Below, piece by piece: positions 48,054 through 57,363 of a stretch of DNA of 64,000 nt. The DNA lies in contig NZ_JARBEA010000005.1 of assembly GCF_028863945.1 (NCBI RefSeq), positions 1 to 64,000 of the forward strand, given 5' to 3'. Under the pieces are notes generated by a model that did no database searches, had not been told where the DNA came from, and saw only the letters and a program-made list of their open reading frames with translations. The stretch comes from Jeotgalibaca caeni (lineage in GTDB: Bacteria; Bacillota; Bacilli; Lactobacillales; Aerococcaceae). The stretch's first letter is position 1; each line of letters starts with the position of its first letter. Position numbers and translations under genes: made by a program.

Positions 48054-48923
48054 TTATTTATTCCACCACAGCTTAATAAGCGCTTGTGTCCCATCATTTT
48101 CGCCGTTCTTTTCCATTAACTTATCATACAGCTCTTTCGCTAACTGGGTTCCAGGCAAGTTGATCCCCATTTTTTCAGCTTCATCTAAGGCTATTTTCAA
48201 ATCTTTCACGAAATGCTTCACGAAAAAACCTGGCGAAAAATCGCCTTGCAGAATGCGAGGAGAATAATTCGACAGCGACCAGTTTCCGGCAGCACCAGAA
48301 CCTACTTGATCAATGACCCGGTTCATGTCCAGCCCAGCCTCTTTGGCATACACCAACAATTCGGTCATCCCGGTCATCGTTCCGGCAATCATGATTTGGT
48401 TCGCCATCTTCGTATGCTGACCGCTTCCGGCTGGCCCTTGCAGGAGCACTTTATTGGAGAGCGTTTCGAAAATCGGCAAGACCTTCTGGAACGCCTCCTC
48501 ATCTCCACCTACCATTGTACTCAAGGTACCGGCTTTCGCTCCTTTATCCCCACCAGAAACTGGTGCATCGAGCGCCGCCACACCTTTTTCTTTGGCTGCA
48601 TGATAAATTTCCTTAGCCAAACTAGGGGTGCTGGTCGTCATATCAATCACTACGTCCCCAGATTTTGCTGAAGCAATAATTCCTTCTTCCCCTAGATAAA
48701 TTTGCTCTACATCTTCTGGATAACCTACAATGGTAATGATTACGTCGCTGTTTTTCGTCACTAGCGCGGGACTGGATTGCCACGTGGCTCCTTCTTCTAG
48801 CAGCGCATCTGCTTTCCTTTTGGTTCGATTATATACGTGGACTTCATATTCAGCTGCCAACAGATGGCGCACCATGGAAGCACCCATGACACCCGTTCCG
48901 ATAAATCCTATTTTTTTCGTCAT
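48054..48923 (-). CDS. NAD(P)-dependent beta-hydroxyacid dehydrogenase
   Basis: 289 residues of the 3-hydroxyisobutyrate/tartronate-semialdehyde reductase family. Rossmann motif GFIGTGVMGASM (6-17), substrate motif DAPVSGG (119-125) and the catalytic K172 in GQHTKMANQ. The actual substrate is unknown, and neighbouring genes give no hint. The start follows GAGGAGGATGAAAC. It has its own promoter. Confidence 0.9.
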   Translation of the reverse strand: MTKKIGFIGTGVMGASMVRHLLAAEYEVHVYNRTKRKADALLEEGATWQSSPALVTKNSDVIITIVGYPEDVEQIYLGEEGIIASAKSGDVVIDMTTSTPSLAKEIYHAAKEKGVAALDAPVSGGDKGAKAGTLSTMVGGDEEAFQKVLPIFETLSNKVLLQGPAGSGQHTKMANQIMIAGTMTGMTELLVYAKEAGLDMNRVIDQVGSGAAGNWSLSNYSPRILQGDFSPGFFVKHFVKDLKIALDEAEKMGINLPGTQLAKELYDKLMEKNGENDGTQALIKLWWNK

Positions 48924-48950
48924 GTTTCATCCTCCTCATTTTACGAATTC

Positions 48951-48980
48951 AGTATAACATGCAGCAAAAAAATAGGACAA
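48951..48980 (-). promoter_or_regulatory. Promoter of the hydroxyacid dehydrogenase gene
   Basis: TTGTCC (48975-48980), 18-bp spacer, TATACT (48951-48956). The -35 lies inside the terminator stem of the upstream glycosyltransferase gene. Confidence 0.55.
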
Positions 48981-49013
48981 ACGTTCCACTGCTTGCTGGA
49001 AGGTTGTCCTATT
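48966..49013 (-). terminator. Terminator of the LafA-like glycosyltransferase gene
   Basis: AATAGGACAA (48971-48980) pairs with TTGTCCTATT (49004-49013), with an inner TTCCA/TGGAA stem. The minus strand continues with T7. Confidence 0.82.
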
Positions 49014-49018
49014 AGAAG

Positions 49019-50236
49019 TTAACGATTTGATTTCATTTTGATTTTGATAACACTTCGAAATGGTCGAATATTCTCTTGTTTGTTTTCAAGATAGTAGTTT
49101 TCAATTACACTTTTATAATAGCGGATCATTTTTTGGCCGAATTGTTTGGCGGAAATTTCCTTTAGCAACGTTTCTTTTTCTTCTAGCCATTTTTCTTGAG
49201 GTGGAGCATTCAAGTGCTCCAACATATGAACAATTGCTTCTCCCATGGATGCATCATCTTGGAACAACAAGCCAAGCATTGGGTTTTTGATAATTTCTTC
49301 TAAATAATCATTGCGTTTTGCTACAACGGGGCAGCCGTTTGCCACACTTTCCAGATACGTTAGCCCTTGCGTTTCGCTCTCTGAAGCATTGACGTACACA
49401 TCTGCCATTTGGTAGTAATGATGAACCTCTTGATGGTCAACCTCTCCAACAAAGGACACTGCATGAGATACCTTCAAGTCTTCCACCATTTCTTCTAAGA
49501 ATGAACGAGCTGGTCCGTCTCCTACAAATACTAATTTTGCTCGGGGATGCTTTGCTAAAACGGTTGGGAAAGCTTCGATAATCTTATGTAAATTTTTCTC
49601 AAAAGCAAGGCGAGATAGAGAAAGAAGAACCTGGTCTTCATCGTCCAGTCCCATTTCGGAGCGAATCTTTTCCCGAATCCCTGCTACTGGTTCTGGAATA
49701 GGAACACCCGTCGGAATCACACGAATCTCCTTATAGACTTGATAAGAAGCCAACATTTCTTTCATCAGTTGGCTCGGAACGACAATCCCGCTCATCCGAT
49801 TACAAAACACTCGTGACACAGTAGCCACGTTACGTGGTCGCAACACTCTTCCTTTTGCGATGTAGTGCAAGTATTTTTCATACATGGTGTGATAAGTATG
49901 AATCGTTGGAATATCAAGCTTGTAGCCAATAAATCTTCCCGTCAAGCCTAAACTGAATTCTGTGTGGGTATGGATAATATCGACATGGTATTTCTTGGCT
50001 TCTTTTAATGCATTGGCGAATCCTTTTATCGCAATTCTACGATCTTTGAAAGAGAAGAATGGAATACTTTTTAAGCGGACTACATTTTCTTCGTCCTCTT
50101 TGGCATTTGGGTCCGTTGTTGTAAAGATGATTACATCATGTCCTTGAGCCTCTAGTTCTTCTTTTAATACTTTAATGGAAGTTGCCACCCCGCTGATTTG
50201 GGGGAAATATGAATCTGTAAACATTCCTACTCTCAT
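49019..50236 (-). CDS. GT4 glycosyltransferase, LafA/BgsB-like diacylglycerol glucosyltransferase
   Basis: 405 residues, GT-B fold. VGMFTDSYFPQISGVATSI, TYHTMYEKYLHYIAKGR and VIPTGVPIPEP match the alpha-monoglucosyl-diacylglycerol synthases of Listeria (LafA), enterococci (BgsB) and Acholeplasma. The E-x7-E donor site is SETQGLTYLESVA. It would glucosylate diacylglycerol for glycolipid and lipoteichoic acid anchors at the inner membrane. The second-step enzyme is likely the product of 37355-38395. Good GAGGTGA site. Confidence 0.85.
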   Translation of the reverse strand: MRVGMFTDSYFPQISGVATSIKVLKEELEAQGHDVIIFTTTDPNAKEDEENVVRLKSIPFFSFKDRRIAIKGFANALKEAKKYHVDIIHTHTEFSLGLTGRFIGYKLDIPTIHTYHTMYEKYLHYIAKGRVLRPRNVATVSRVFCNRMSGIVVPSQLMKEMLASYQVYKEIRVIPTGVPIPEPVAGIREKIRSEMGLDDEDQVLLSLSRLAFEKNLHKIIEAFPTVLAKHPRAKLVFVGDGPARSFLEEMVEDLKVSHAVSFVGEVDHQEVHHYYQMADVYVNASESETQGLTYLESVANGCPVVAKRNDYLEEIIKNPMLGLLFQDDASMGEAIVHMLEHLNAPPQEKWLEEKETLLKEISAKQFGQKMIRYYKSVIENYYLENKQENIRPFRSVIKIKMKSNR

Positions 50237-50282
50237 CGTCTCACCTCACTTACAATCCTTTTAAACTTCATTTATTGACTTT

Positions 50283-50311
50283 AGTATAATTAAGAAATTT
50301 TCATTTGTCAT
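50283..50311 (-). promoter_or_regulatory. Sigma-A promoter of the LafA-like gene
   Basis: ATGACA (50306-50311), 17-bp spacer, TATACT (50283-50288). Confidence 0.65.
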
Positions 50312-50377
50312 TAGGCTTTAGTCCTATTTGAAAGGTTGTTTTCATAATTATATAGCAATGAGATGGAAATTTGTATC

Positions 50378-50413
50378 AAAAAGGACGAAGCAAGAATGAA
50401 TTCCTGCTTCGCC
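50378..50413 (-). terminator. Terminator of ptsHI
   Basis: CGAAGCAGGAA/TTCTTGCTTCG stem (one G-U pair) with a 4-base loop and T-run on the minus strand. Confidence 0.8.
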
Positions 50414-50420
50414 TGAATAA

Positions 50421-52157
50421 TTAATTTTCTAAAGTTTCTTTGAATGTGGTAACGAGTTCCATTACTTCTTCAACCGTCGTACATTCGTTGATTGCTTTGT
50501 CTGCTAATTCTTTCATTTCATTCGTGTCCAACTTAGCAAGCAAGCTTCTGGTTTGAAGAATGCTGGAAGCACTCATGGAGAATTCATCTAGGCCTAAACC
50601 TAATAGAAGTGGAACAGCCATTTGATCTCCAGCCATTTCGCCACACATACCAACCCATTTACCTTGTGCATGTGCTGAATCAATAACATGCTTCAGTAGA
50701 GTTAGAATGGATGGGTTATATGGTTGGTACAAGTAAGACACTTGTTGACTCATCCGGTCTGCAGCCATCGTATATTGAATCAAGTCGTTCGTACCTACAC
50801 TAAAGAAGTCGACTTCTTTAGCGAATTGGTGAGCCAAGACTGCTGCTGCTGGAATTTCAATCATGATTCCTACTTGGATATCATTCGAAACTTCAACGCC
50901 TTCTTCAATCAACTTCGCTTTTTCTTCTTCTAATAGTTGCTTCGCTGCTCTGAATTCGTTCAACGTAGCAATCATCGGGAACATAATACGCAACGTTCCG
51001 TAAACGGAAGCGCGCAATAGAGCCCGTAATTGCGTACGGAACATTTCAGGTTCCGCCAAACAAATACGAATCGCCCGGTAACCTAAGAACGGATTCATTT
51101 CTTCTGGCAATTCTAGGTAAGGAAGTTCTTTGTCTCCGCCGATGTCCATGGTACGAACAACAACTGGTTTTCCGTCCATTTCTTGAAGGACCGTTTTATA
51201 AGCTTCGAATTGTTCTTCTTCACTTGGGAACGTGTCCGAATCCATGTATAGGAATTCCGTACGGTAAAGACCGATTGCTTCCGCTCCGTTTGCCAGAACA
51301 CCCGTTAAATCTTTTGGTGTACCAATGTTGGCACCTAATTCAACGTGTTTTCCGTCTTTTGTTACAGTAGCGGCATTCTTAAGTTTTGCCCATTCCGTTT
51401 TTTGTGCTTCATAAACGGTGGCTTTTTCTTGGTATTTTGCCAATGTTTCGCCGTCAGGATTGATGATGATGTTTCCATCTAACCCATCAATGATGACCAT
51501 GTCTCCATCCGTAACTTGAGTCGTTACACTTTGCGTTCCTACTACTGCAGGAATTTCTAGTGAACGAGCCATAATCGCGGAGTGGGAAGTACGTCCACCG
51601 ATATCGGTAACGAACCCTTTTACATACTGACGATTCAATTGAGCGGTATCACTTGGTGTTAAGTCACGAGCTACGATGACCACTTCTTCCTTAATCGTAG
51701 AAGGAGTTGGAATTTTTACTCCCAACAAGTGGCTCATTACACGTTCGCTAACGTCGCGGATATCTGCTGCACGTTCTTGCATGTATGGATTGTCTTCCAT
51801 TGCTTCGAACATTTGAATAAACATCGTCGTTACATCGTGTACAGCTTGTTCTGCATTCACACGATTTGTCTGAATGTTATCTTTAATGCTATTCATTAAT
51901 TCGGGATCTGAAAGAACCATGACATGTGCGTCAAATACTTGCGCTTCTTCTTCTCCAACTGCCTTGGCAACATGGTCCCGGATTGCTTGCACTTCTTTTT
52001 TGGCTTTCTCAAAAGAATCCAGAAAGCGAGTAATCTCGCCCTCTGGATCTTCAACTATTCTTTTTTCGAAGGTTAAATCCGGTTCCGTTAATAGATAGGC
52101 TCTGCCAATCGCGATTCCATCGCTAGCAGCAATTCCCATTAAACGGTTTTTAGTCAT
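50421..52157 (-). CDS. ptsI: Phosphotransferase system enzyme I
   Basis: 578 residues. The N-terminal domain has the phosphorylatable H192 in [12 protein letters not shown]. The C-terminal PEP-binding domain has [11 protein letters not shown] and [14 protein letters not shown]. It takes phosphate from PEP and passes it to HPr. The ATG overlaps the ptsH stop as ATGA, so the two are coupled. Confidence 0.98.
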   Translation of the reverse strand: MTKNRLMGIAASDGIAIGRAYLLTEPDLTFEKRIVEDPEGEITRFLDSFEKAKKEVQAIRDHVAKAVGEEEAQVFDAHVMVLSDPELMNSIKDNIQTNRVNAEQAVHDVTTMFIQMFEAMEDNPYMQERAADIRDVSERVMSHLLGVKIPTPSTIKEEVVIVARDLTPSDTAQLNRQYVKGFVTDIGGRTSHSAIMARSLEIPAVVGTQSVTTQVTDGDMVIIDGLDGNIIINPDGETLAKYQEKATVYEAQKTEWAKLKNAATVTKDGKHVELGANIGTPKDLTGVLANGAEAIGLYRTEFLYMDSDTFPSEEEQFEAYKTVLQEMDGKPVVVRTMDIGGDKELPYLELPEEMNPFLGYRAIRICLAEPEMFRTQLRALLRASVYGTLRIMFPMIATLNEFRAAKQLLEEEKAKLIEEGVEVSNDIQVGIMIEIPAAAVLAHQFAKEVDFFSVGTNDLIQYTMAADRMSQQVSYLYQPYNPSILTLLKHVIDSAHAQGKWVGMCGEMAGDQMAVPLLLGLGLDEFSMSASSILQTRSLLAKLDTNEMKELADKAINECTTVEEVMELVTTFKETLEN

Positions 52158-52420
52158 TCTGCTAACCCTTCTTTTTTCAAAGTCTCCACGATGCCTTCCA
52201 TCGCTTCTTGTTCATCTGGTCCATCAATTGTGATGGTAACATCTGCGCCTTGTCCAACACCAAGTGACATAACACCCATGATGGATTTCAAGTTTACAGA
52301 CTTCCCTTTGTATTCGAGGTTGATGTCAGAATTGAATTTGCTTGCAGTTTGAACAAGCAAAGTTGCAGGTCTTGCGTGAATACCTGTTTCAGCAATGATA
52401 TGAAAATCTTTTTTCTCCAT
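52154..52420 (-). CDS. ptsH: Phosphocarrier protein HPr
   Basis: 88 residues. H15 (TGIHARPA) carries PTS phosphate and S46 ([14 protein letters not shown]) is the HPr-kinase site, so both transport and CcpA-linked catabolite control are expected. The start is the ATG at 52418-52420 after AAAGGGGACCGGCGTA. A longer frame adds 11 residues without support. The 360-bp gap to clpE holds the divergent promoters. Confidence 0.98.
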   Translation of the reverse strand: MEKKDFHIIAETGIHARPATLLVQTASKFNSDINLEYKGKSVNLKSIMGVMSLGVGQGADVTITIDGPDEQEAMEGIVETLKKEGLAE

Positions 52421-52493
52421 TACGCCGGTCCCCTTTATTATGAATTTATTCAACTATTTTCGTTTGCTTCAGAATATTTCTACTCCATTACCT

Positions 52494-52499
52494 ATTATA
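52494..52499 (-). promoter_or_regulatory. Likely -10 element of the ptsHI promoter
   Basis: TATAAT on the minus strand about 75 bp before ptsH. A matching -35 is not clear, so only the -10 is assigned. Confidence 0.4.
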
Positions 52500-52659
52500 G
52501 TAATTCGAAGCAAAAAAAGATAGCAAAACAACAAAAATATAACCCTTACATATCCTAAGATTACCATTTTTTCTTGATAAGAACAACTCTTTTCAACCTG
52601 AATCAATAAGTTACTCTTTTCTAGAACAAAATCGGAATAAAAAAGTTCAAACAAATTAC

Positions 52660-52688
52660 TTGAAAGTCAAAATTGGTCAATGTATAAT
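52660..52688 (+). promoter_or_regulatory. clpE promoter with CtsR operator in the spacer
   Basis: TTGAAA (52660-52665), 17-bp spacer, TATAAT (52683-52688). The direct repeat AGTCAAA-ATT-GGTCAAT at 52665-52681 fits the CtsR heptad consensus RGTCAAA-N3-RGTCAAA and fills the spacer, so CtsR would occlude the promoter until heat or protein stress. Confidence 0.9.
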
Positions 52689-52780
52689 AGGAGTACAAAG
52701 TCAGGATTCATCAAAAAACGAATGGCTTTGTTTTGTTTTGAATCAGTACTCAACGATAAAAAAGAAAGGATGGACAACTT

Positions 52781-54991
52781 ATGAAATGTATAAACTGTGG
52801 CAAAAATGAAGCGTCCATTCATATGTATGCCAGCTTGAATGGTCAAACGCAGAAAATTGATCTCTGTCAAAACTGTTACCAACAATGGAAGGCATCCCAA
52901 GGACAATCCCGCAATCGAGGAATTTTTGGTGGAATGCCGGGCGGAACTGATCCGTTTGGTTTTAGTGATCTGGAACAGTTCTTCAGACAAATCCCTCAAC
53001 AACAAAGACAAGAAATGCCCGATAAAAATCCTCAGCGAGCTGCTGCCGGTAATGGCGGAAATAGAGATGGATTGCTAGGTGAATATGGTGTTAATTTAAC
53101 GGAACTTGCGCGTCAAGGTACGGTTGACCCAGTCATTGGACGCGATAGCGAAATCACCCGCTTAATTGAAATTCTAAACCGCCGGACGAAAAACAACCCT
53201 GTTCTAACTGGGGAAGCGGGTGTTGGTAAAACAGCAGTCGTAGAAGGTTTGGCTCAGAAAATTGTAGATGGAGAAGTTCCACAAAAACTCTTGGACAAAG
53301 AAGTGATTCGTTTGGACGTGGTTTCTTTAGTACAAGGAACCGGAATTCGCGGACAATTTGAAGAACGCATGCAACAATTGATTAATGAAGTTCGTGCAGA
53401 CAAAAATATCATTCTCTTTATTGATGAGATTCATGAAATTGTGGGCGCCGGTAGCGCGGAAGGAAGCATGGATGCAGGAAACATTCTGAAGCCTGCCCTT
53501 GCTCGTGGAGAATTGCAATTAATCGGTGCAACTACTTTGAACGAGTACCGCAAGATTGAAAAAGATCCAGCCTTAGAACGTCGTTTCCAACCGGTTCGTG
53601 TAAGTGAACCTACGCCGGAACAAACATTGATCATCCTTCAAGGGCTGCGGCCGAAGTACGAAGACTATCATAAAGTGAAATATTCCGACAAGGCGCTTGA
53701 AGCGGCCGTGAAATTGTCGCACCGCTATATCCAGGATCGTTTCTTGCCAGACAAGGCGATTGACTTATTGGACGAGTCAGGCTCGAAGAAAAACTTAGTA
53801 TTAAAAATGATTGATCCAAAAGAAATCGACGACCGTTTGGCTACTGCTGAACAAGAAAAACAAGCTGCCTTGAACGCAGAAGATTACGAGAAAGCCGCTT
53901 ATTACCGCGATCAGATTAAGAATTTGGAAAACTTAAAAAACAACCCACAAGCAGCTGATCAAGACATTATGGTTACCGAACAAGATATTCAAACAATTAT
54001 TGAAATCAAAACGAATATCCCGGTCGGTGATTTGGTTGAAAAAGAACAAGAACAGCTGCGGAACTTAGATAGTGATCTAAAAGCACATGTGATTGGTCAA
54101 GATGAGGCCGTCGATAAAGTTGCCAAAGCTATTCGTCGTAACCGAGTTGGTTTTAGCCGGAAAAACCGTCCAATTGGTTCCTTCCTCTTCATCGGTCCAA
54201 CAGGTGTCGGGAAAACGGAATTGGCGAAACAGCTTGCAATTGAAATGTTTGGCACGGAAGATGCCATCATTCGCTTAGACATGAGTGAATATATGGAAAA
54301 ACACTCCGTTTCCAAACTCATCGGTTCCCCTCCAGGCTATGTTGGGTACGAAGAAGCAGGTCAATTAACAGAGCGCGTCAGAAGAAACCCATATAGCATC
54401 GTATTGCTGGATGAAGTTGAAAAAGCTCATCCAGACGTGATGCACCTCTTCTTGCAAATTCTGGAAGATGGACGTCTCACCGATTCACAAGGCCGTGTCA
54501 TCAGCTTCAAGGACACACTGATTATCATGACCAGTAACGCAGGTACAGGCGTGCAAGAAGCAAACGTTGGTTTTGGCGCTGCCCTTTCTGGCACAACCAA
54601 GTCTATCTTAGATAAGCTAAGTGATTACTTCAAACCAGAATTCTTGAACCGTTTTGACGCGATTGTTGAATTCAATTCCCTTTCTAAAGAAAACTTGTCC
54701 AATATCCTTTCCTTGATGTTGGATGATGTGAATGAAGTTCTGAAGAAAAAAGAAATCAGCATCACCGTCAGCGATTCGGCTAAACAAAAATTGATCGACG
54801 TTGGTTACAATCCAGCAATGGGAGCAAGACCTCTTCGTCGCATCATTCAAGAGCACATTGAAGACCGCGTTGCCGACTTCTATTTGGACAATCCACACGT
54901 TAATGAAATTGCCTTCGATACCGATGAAGACAACGAAATCGTGATTAAAGAACACAACCAGGAAGACGTCGTTTTGGATCAAGAAAATTAA
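52781..54991 (+). CDS. clpE: ATP-dependent Clp protease ATPase subunit ClpE
   Basis: 736 residues, HSP100 AAA+ unfoldase. An N-terminal zinc finger with C3, C6, C29 and C32 distinguishes ClpE from ClpC. First Walker A GEAGVGKT at 144-151, UVR motif (about 367-388), second Walker A GPTGVGKT at 472-479, and sensor/arginine regions. It works with ClpP on misfolded proteins and on CtsR turnover. It has a CtsR-controlled promoter and its own terminator. Confidence 0.97.
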   Translation: MKCINCGKNEASIHMYASLNGQTQKIDLCQNCYQQWKASQGQSRNRGIFGGMPGGTDPFGFSDLEQFFRQIPQQQRQEMPDKNPQRAAAGNGGNRDGLLGEYGVNLTELARQGTVDPVIGRDSEITRLIEILNRRTKNNPVLTGEAGVGKTAVVEGLAQKIVDGEVPQKLLDKEVIRLDVVSLVQGTGIRGQFEERMQQLINEVRADKNIILFIDEIHEIVGAGSAEGSMDAGNILKPALARGELQLIGATTLNEYRKIEKDPALERRFQPVRVSEPTPEQTLIILQGLRPKYEDYHKVKYSDKALEAAVKLSHRYIQDRFLPDKAIDLLDESGSKKNLVLKMIDPKEIDDRLATAEQEKQAALNAEDYEKAAYYRDQIKNLENLKNNPQAADQDIMVTEQDIQTIIEIKTNIPVGDLVEKEQEQLRNLDSDLKAHVIGQDEAVDKVAKAIRRNRVGFSRKNRPIGSFLFIGPTGVGKTELAKQLAIEMFGTEDAIIRLDMSEYMEKHSVSKLIGSPPGYVGYEEAGQLTERVRRNPYSIVLLDEVEKAHPDVMHLFLQILEDGRLTDSQGRVISFKDTLIIMTSNAGTGVQEANVGFGAALSGTTKSILDKLSDYFKPEFLNRFDAIVEFNSLSKENLSNILSLMLDDVNEVLKKKEISITVSDSAKQKLIDVGYNPAMGARPLRRIIQEHIEDRVADFYLDNPHVNEIAFDTDEDNEIVIKEHNQEDVVLDQEN

Positions 54992-55004
54992 TAAAATCTG
55001 TGCG

Positions 55005-55048
55005 CGTGCAAGTGAGGCTCTAAAAAAACCCTCACTTGCACGTTTTTT
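55005..55048 (+). terminator. clpE terminator
   Basis: The 13-bp perfect stem CGTGCAAGTGAGG/CCTCACTTGCACG followed by T6. Confidence 0.92.
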
Positions 55049-55076
55049 ACTGATTCTTTTTTTCCAACTTCTTTTC

Positions 55077-55105
55077 TTGGCTAATTCTCATAAAAGGTTT
55101 ATAAT
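55077..55105 (+). promoter_or_regulatory. Sigma-A promoter of the DUF1827 gene
   Basis: TTGGCT (55077-55082), 17-bp spacer, TATAAT (55100-55105). Confidence 0.75.
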
Positions 55106-55140
55106 AAATTTAGAATGTGAACAAAGTCAGGGGGCATATT

Positions 55141-55428
55141 ATGAAATTGATCGATGTAACGAACAGCCATTCAGACCTTGTCCGCGAGCAATTATCCAAT
55201 ACAGATGCCTATATGGTAAAAGTATTTTCGTTAGGACAAACAACTGTTATCTATACTGTTGCCCCGACTCACGAAGACATCATCATGTTGAATCGAAATC
55301 GTCGCGTAAAGCAAAATGAAATTACTTTCGTACTCAATAAATTAATGGAATTAACCATGGATGATGTTGAAGTGATGCCTGGACACAACTTTGTCGAGTT
55401 GTCGTATATTAAAAAACAGCCAATTTAG
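55141..55428 (+). CDS. DUF1827 family protein
   Basis: 95 residues, soluble. MKLIDVTNSHSDLVREQL and the FVLNKLMEL..DVEVMPGHNFVELSYI region match DUF1827, a family largely confined to Lactobacillales and of unknown function. The start is the ATG at 55141 after CAGGGGGCATATT. An upstream in-frame ATG lacks a binding site. It is monocistronic. Confidence 0.88.
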   Translation: MKLIDVTNSHSDLVREQLSNTDAYMVKVFSLGQTTVIYTVAPTHEDIIMLNRNRRVKQNEITFVLNKLMELTMDDVEVMPGHNFVELSYIKKQPI

Positions 55429-55444
55429 TTTTGGTTAAAACGAA

Positions 55445-55479
55445 AAAGAGGTTGAGACAAAAGTCTCAGCCTCTTTCTT
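55445..55479 (+). terminator. Terminator of the DUF1827 gene
   Basis: AAAGAGGTTGAGAC pairs with GTCTCAGCCTCTTT around an AAAA loop, followed by the T-rich CTTGT. The A-run before it could let it act for prfC as well. Confidence 0.8.
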
Positions 55480-55510
55480 GTATACGAATATCTGCCTCTT
55501 AAACGTGCTC

Positions 55511-55609
55511 CAAAAGGCAGACCCGACGTCACTTTGTCATGATTGTTGCAGCTTTAGCTGCTTACAGATATAGTATGCGTTAGAAGTTTCGGGTCCCAAC
55601 GCCTTTTGT
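55511..55609. repeat. Structured intergenic element between DUF1827 and prfC
   Basis: About 100 bp with bipartite inverted ends, CAAAAGGC..ACCCGA at the left and TCGGGT..GCCTTTTG at the right, enclosing GAC/GTC arms and the hairpin GCAGC-TTTA-GCTGC (55548-55561). The bases do not look coding. It resembles dispersed repeats or a folded RNA in Lactobacillales intergenic regions, by general recollection only. Confidence 0.5.
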
Positions 55610-55622
55610 CCTACTCTTTTGA

Positions 55623-57200
55623 TTATAGCAGTGCAGTCAACTTCACATCTGGATATTTATCCTCAAACCAGCGCATAGCGAATTGGTTTTCGAATAGGAA
55701 TACCGGTTGGTCGAAGCGGTCTCTACAGAGCAGATTCCGGCTGGAAGACATGTTTGGATTTAAGTCATCTGGCTCAATCCAACGGGCGATTTTCGTTCCC
55801 ATTGGTGTCATCTCTACTTCTGAATTGTATTCATTCAGCAGACGATATTGGAACACTTCAAATTGCAATTGGCCCACTGCACCCAAGATGAATTCTTCGG
55901 TGTGGTAGGTTTTATAGAATTGAATCGCTCCTTCTTGCACCAATTGTTGGATACCTTTGTAAAAGGATTTTTGTTTCATTACGTTTTTAGGAGTTACCTT
56001 CATGAATAATTCAGGCGTAAACTGCGGCAATGCTTCGAATTGCACCGCATCTTTTCCTTCAAATAGCGTATCGCCAATTTGCAAGTTTCCAGTATCATAC
56101 AGCCCAATAATATCACCCGCCACAGCGGATTCAACAGATTCTCGAGAATCTGCCATGAACTGCGTAGTATGACCTAGTTTCATCTTTTTCTTGGTTCGGC
56201 TGATGGTTACATCCATGCCTGGTTTGAATTCACCTGAACAGATGCGCAAGAAAGCAATCCGATCTCGGTGAGCAGGATTCATGTTTGCTTGAATTTTAAA
56301 AATAAATCCAGTTAGCTCTTCTTTTGAAGGCAGAATCGTTTCGCCCTCTTCTGTTTTATTTGGACCTGGGCTTGGAGCAAAGTCAACATACGCATCCAAA
56401 AAGGTATGTACACCAAAGCCGGTTAACGCTGAGCCAAAGAATACAGGCGTTAATTCACCTTCCGCAATCGCTTCTTCGGAGAATGGGTTTCCTGCTTCTT
56501 TCAGTAACAGGACATCTTCCATCGCTTGGGTGTAGATGCTGGAAGTAGTAATCGGGAAGTCCCCAACGATTTCTCCCTCTTCATTAAGCGGCAAGAAGTC
56601 ATTGTCGCCATTTTGTTCCGGGTGCATCAATTCTACTCGGTTGTTGTAAATATCATAAATTCCTTGGAATGTTTTACCCATTCCCATTGGCCAGTTCATT
56701 GGGTACGCATCGATTTCCAATACTTCTTCCAATTCAGCAATCAAGTCCATCGGCTCTTGTCCGTCCCGGTCCATCTTGTTGATGAAGGTAAAAATAGGAA
56801 TCCCTCTCATCCGACATACCTTAAATAGTTTCTTGGTTTGCGGCTCAATCCCTTTGGCGCTATCAATAACCATGACGGCACTGTCTACCGCCATTAACGT
56901 CCGATAGGTATCCTCAGAGAAATCCTCATGCCCTGGTGTATCTACGATGTTAATTTGGTGTCCAGCATAATCGACTTGCATAACGGAACTCGTTACCGAT
57001 ATTCCCCGTTGCTTTTCAATTTCCATCCAGTCAGATTTTGCAAATTTTCCTGATTTTTTCCCTTTTACCGTTCCTGCTTGGCGAATCGCACCGCCTAATA
57101 GCAAGAGCTGTTCGGTAATCGTCGTTTTCCCAGCATCCGGGTGAGAGATGATGGCAAATGTTTTACGTTTGCTTACTTTCGTTGCTAGTGTCTCTTTCAT
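55623..57200 (-). CDS. prfC: Peptide chain release factor 3
   Basis: 525 residues, translational GTPase. G1 [10 protein letters not shown]3 [16 protein letters not shown] and G4 FINKMDRD are present, with RF3-type length and C-terminal domain. It recycles RF1/RF2 from the ribosome. The start follows GAGAGGAATAGAC. Its promoter lies about 90 bp upstream. Confidence 0.97.
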   Translation of the reverse strand: MKETLATKVSKRKTFAIISHPDAGKTTITEQLLLLGGAIRQAGTVKGKKSGKFAKSDWMEIEKQRGISVTSSVMQVDYAGHQINIVDTPGHEDFSEDTYRTLMAVDSAVMVIDSAKGIEPQTKKLFKVCRMRGIPIFTFINKMDRDGQEPMDLIAELEEVLEIDAYPMNWPMGMGKTFQGIYDIYNNRVELMHPEQNGDNDFLPLNEEGEIVGDFPITTSSIYTQAMEDVLLLKEAGNPFSEEAIAEGELTPVFFGSALTGFGVHTFLDAYVDFAPSPGPNKTEEGETILPSKEELTGFIFKIQANMNPAHRDRIAFLRICSGEFKPGMDVTISRTKKKMKLGHTTQFMADSRESVESAVAGDIIGLYDTGNLQIGDTLFEGKDAVQFEALPQFTPELFMKVTPKNVMKQKSFYKGIQQLVQEGAIQFYKTYHTEEFILGAVGQLQFEVFQYRLLNEYNSEVEMTPMGTKIARWIEPDDLNPNMSSSRNLLCRDRFDQPVFLFENQFAMRWFEDKYPDVKLTALL

Positions 57201-57284
57201 GTCTATTCCTCTCTATTGCTTTTCAATTGTTTGTGATTATGTCGTTTCATTTATGAAAACTATTTCGCTAAAGTTGCCTTTGTT

Positions 57285-57313
57285 ATTATAGCGGAAAGTC
57301 CCTTCCTGAACAA
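57285..57313 (-). promoter_or_regulatory. Sigma-A promoter of prfC
   Basis: TTGTTC (57308-57313), 17-bp spacer, TATAAT (57285-57290). Confidence 0.7.
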
Positions 57314-57325
57314 GTATCGGACTAG

Positions 57326-57363
57326 AAAAACTCCGATCATCACGAAGGATGGATCGGAGTTTT
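57326..57363 (-). terminator. Terminator overlapping the stop of the CorC/HlyC gene
   Basis: The 12-bp stem AAAACTCCGATC/GATCGGAGTTTT spans the stop codon at 57340-57342, which sits in the loop, and ends in T5 on the minus strand. Confidence 0.85.

Noticed and set aside
52421-52780. Small genes in the ptsH-clpE gap
   Set aside because: Only short frames with no ribosome-binding site. The gap is explained by divergent promoters and the CtsR box.
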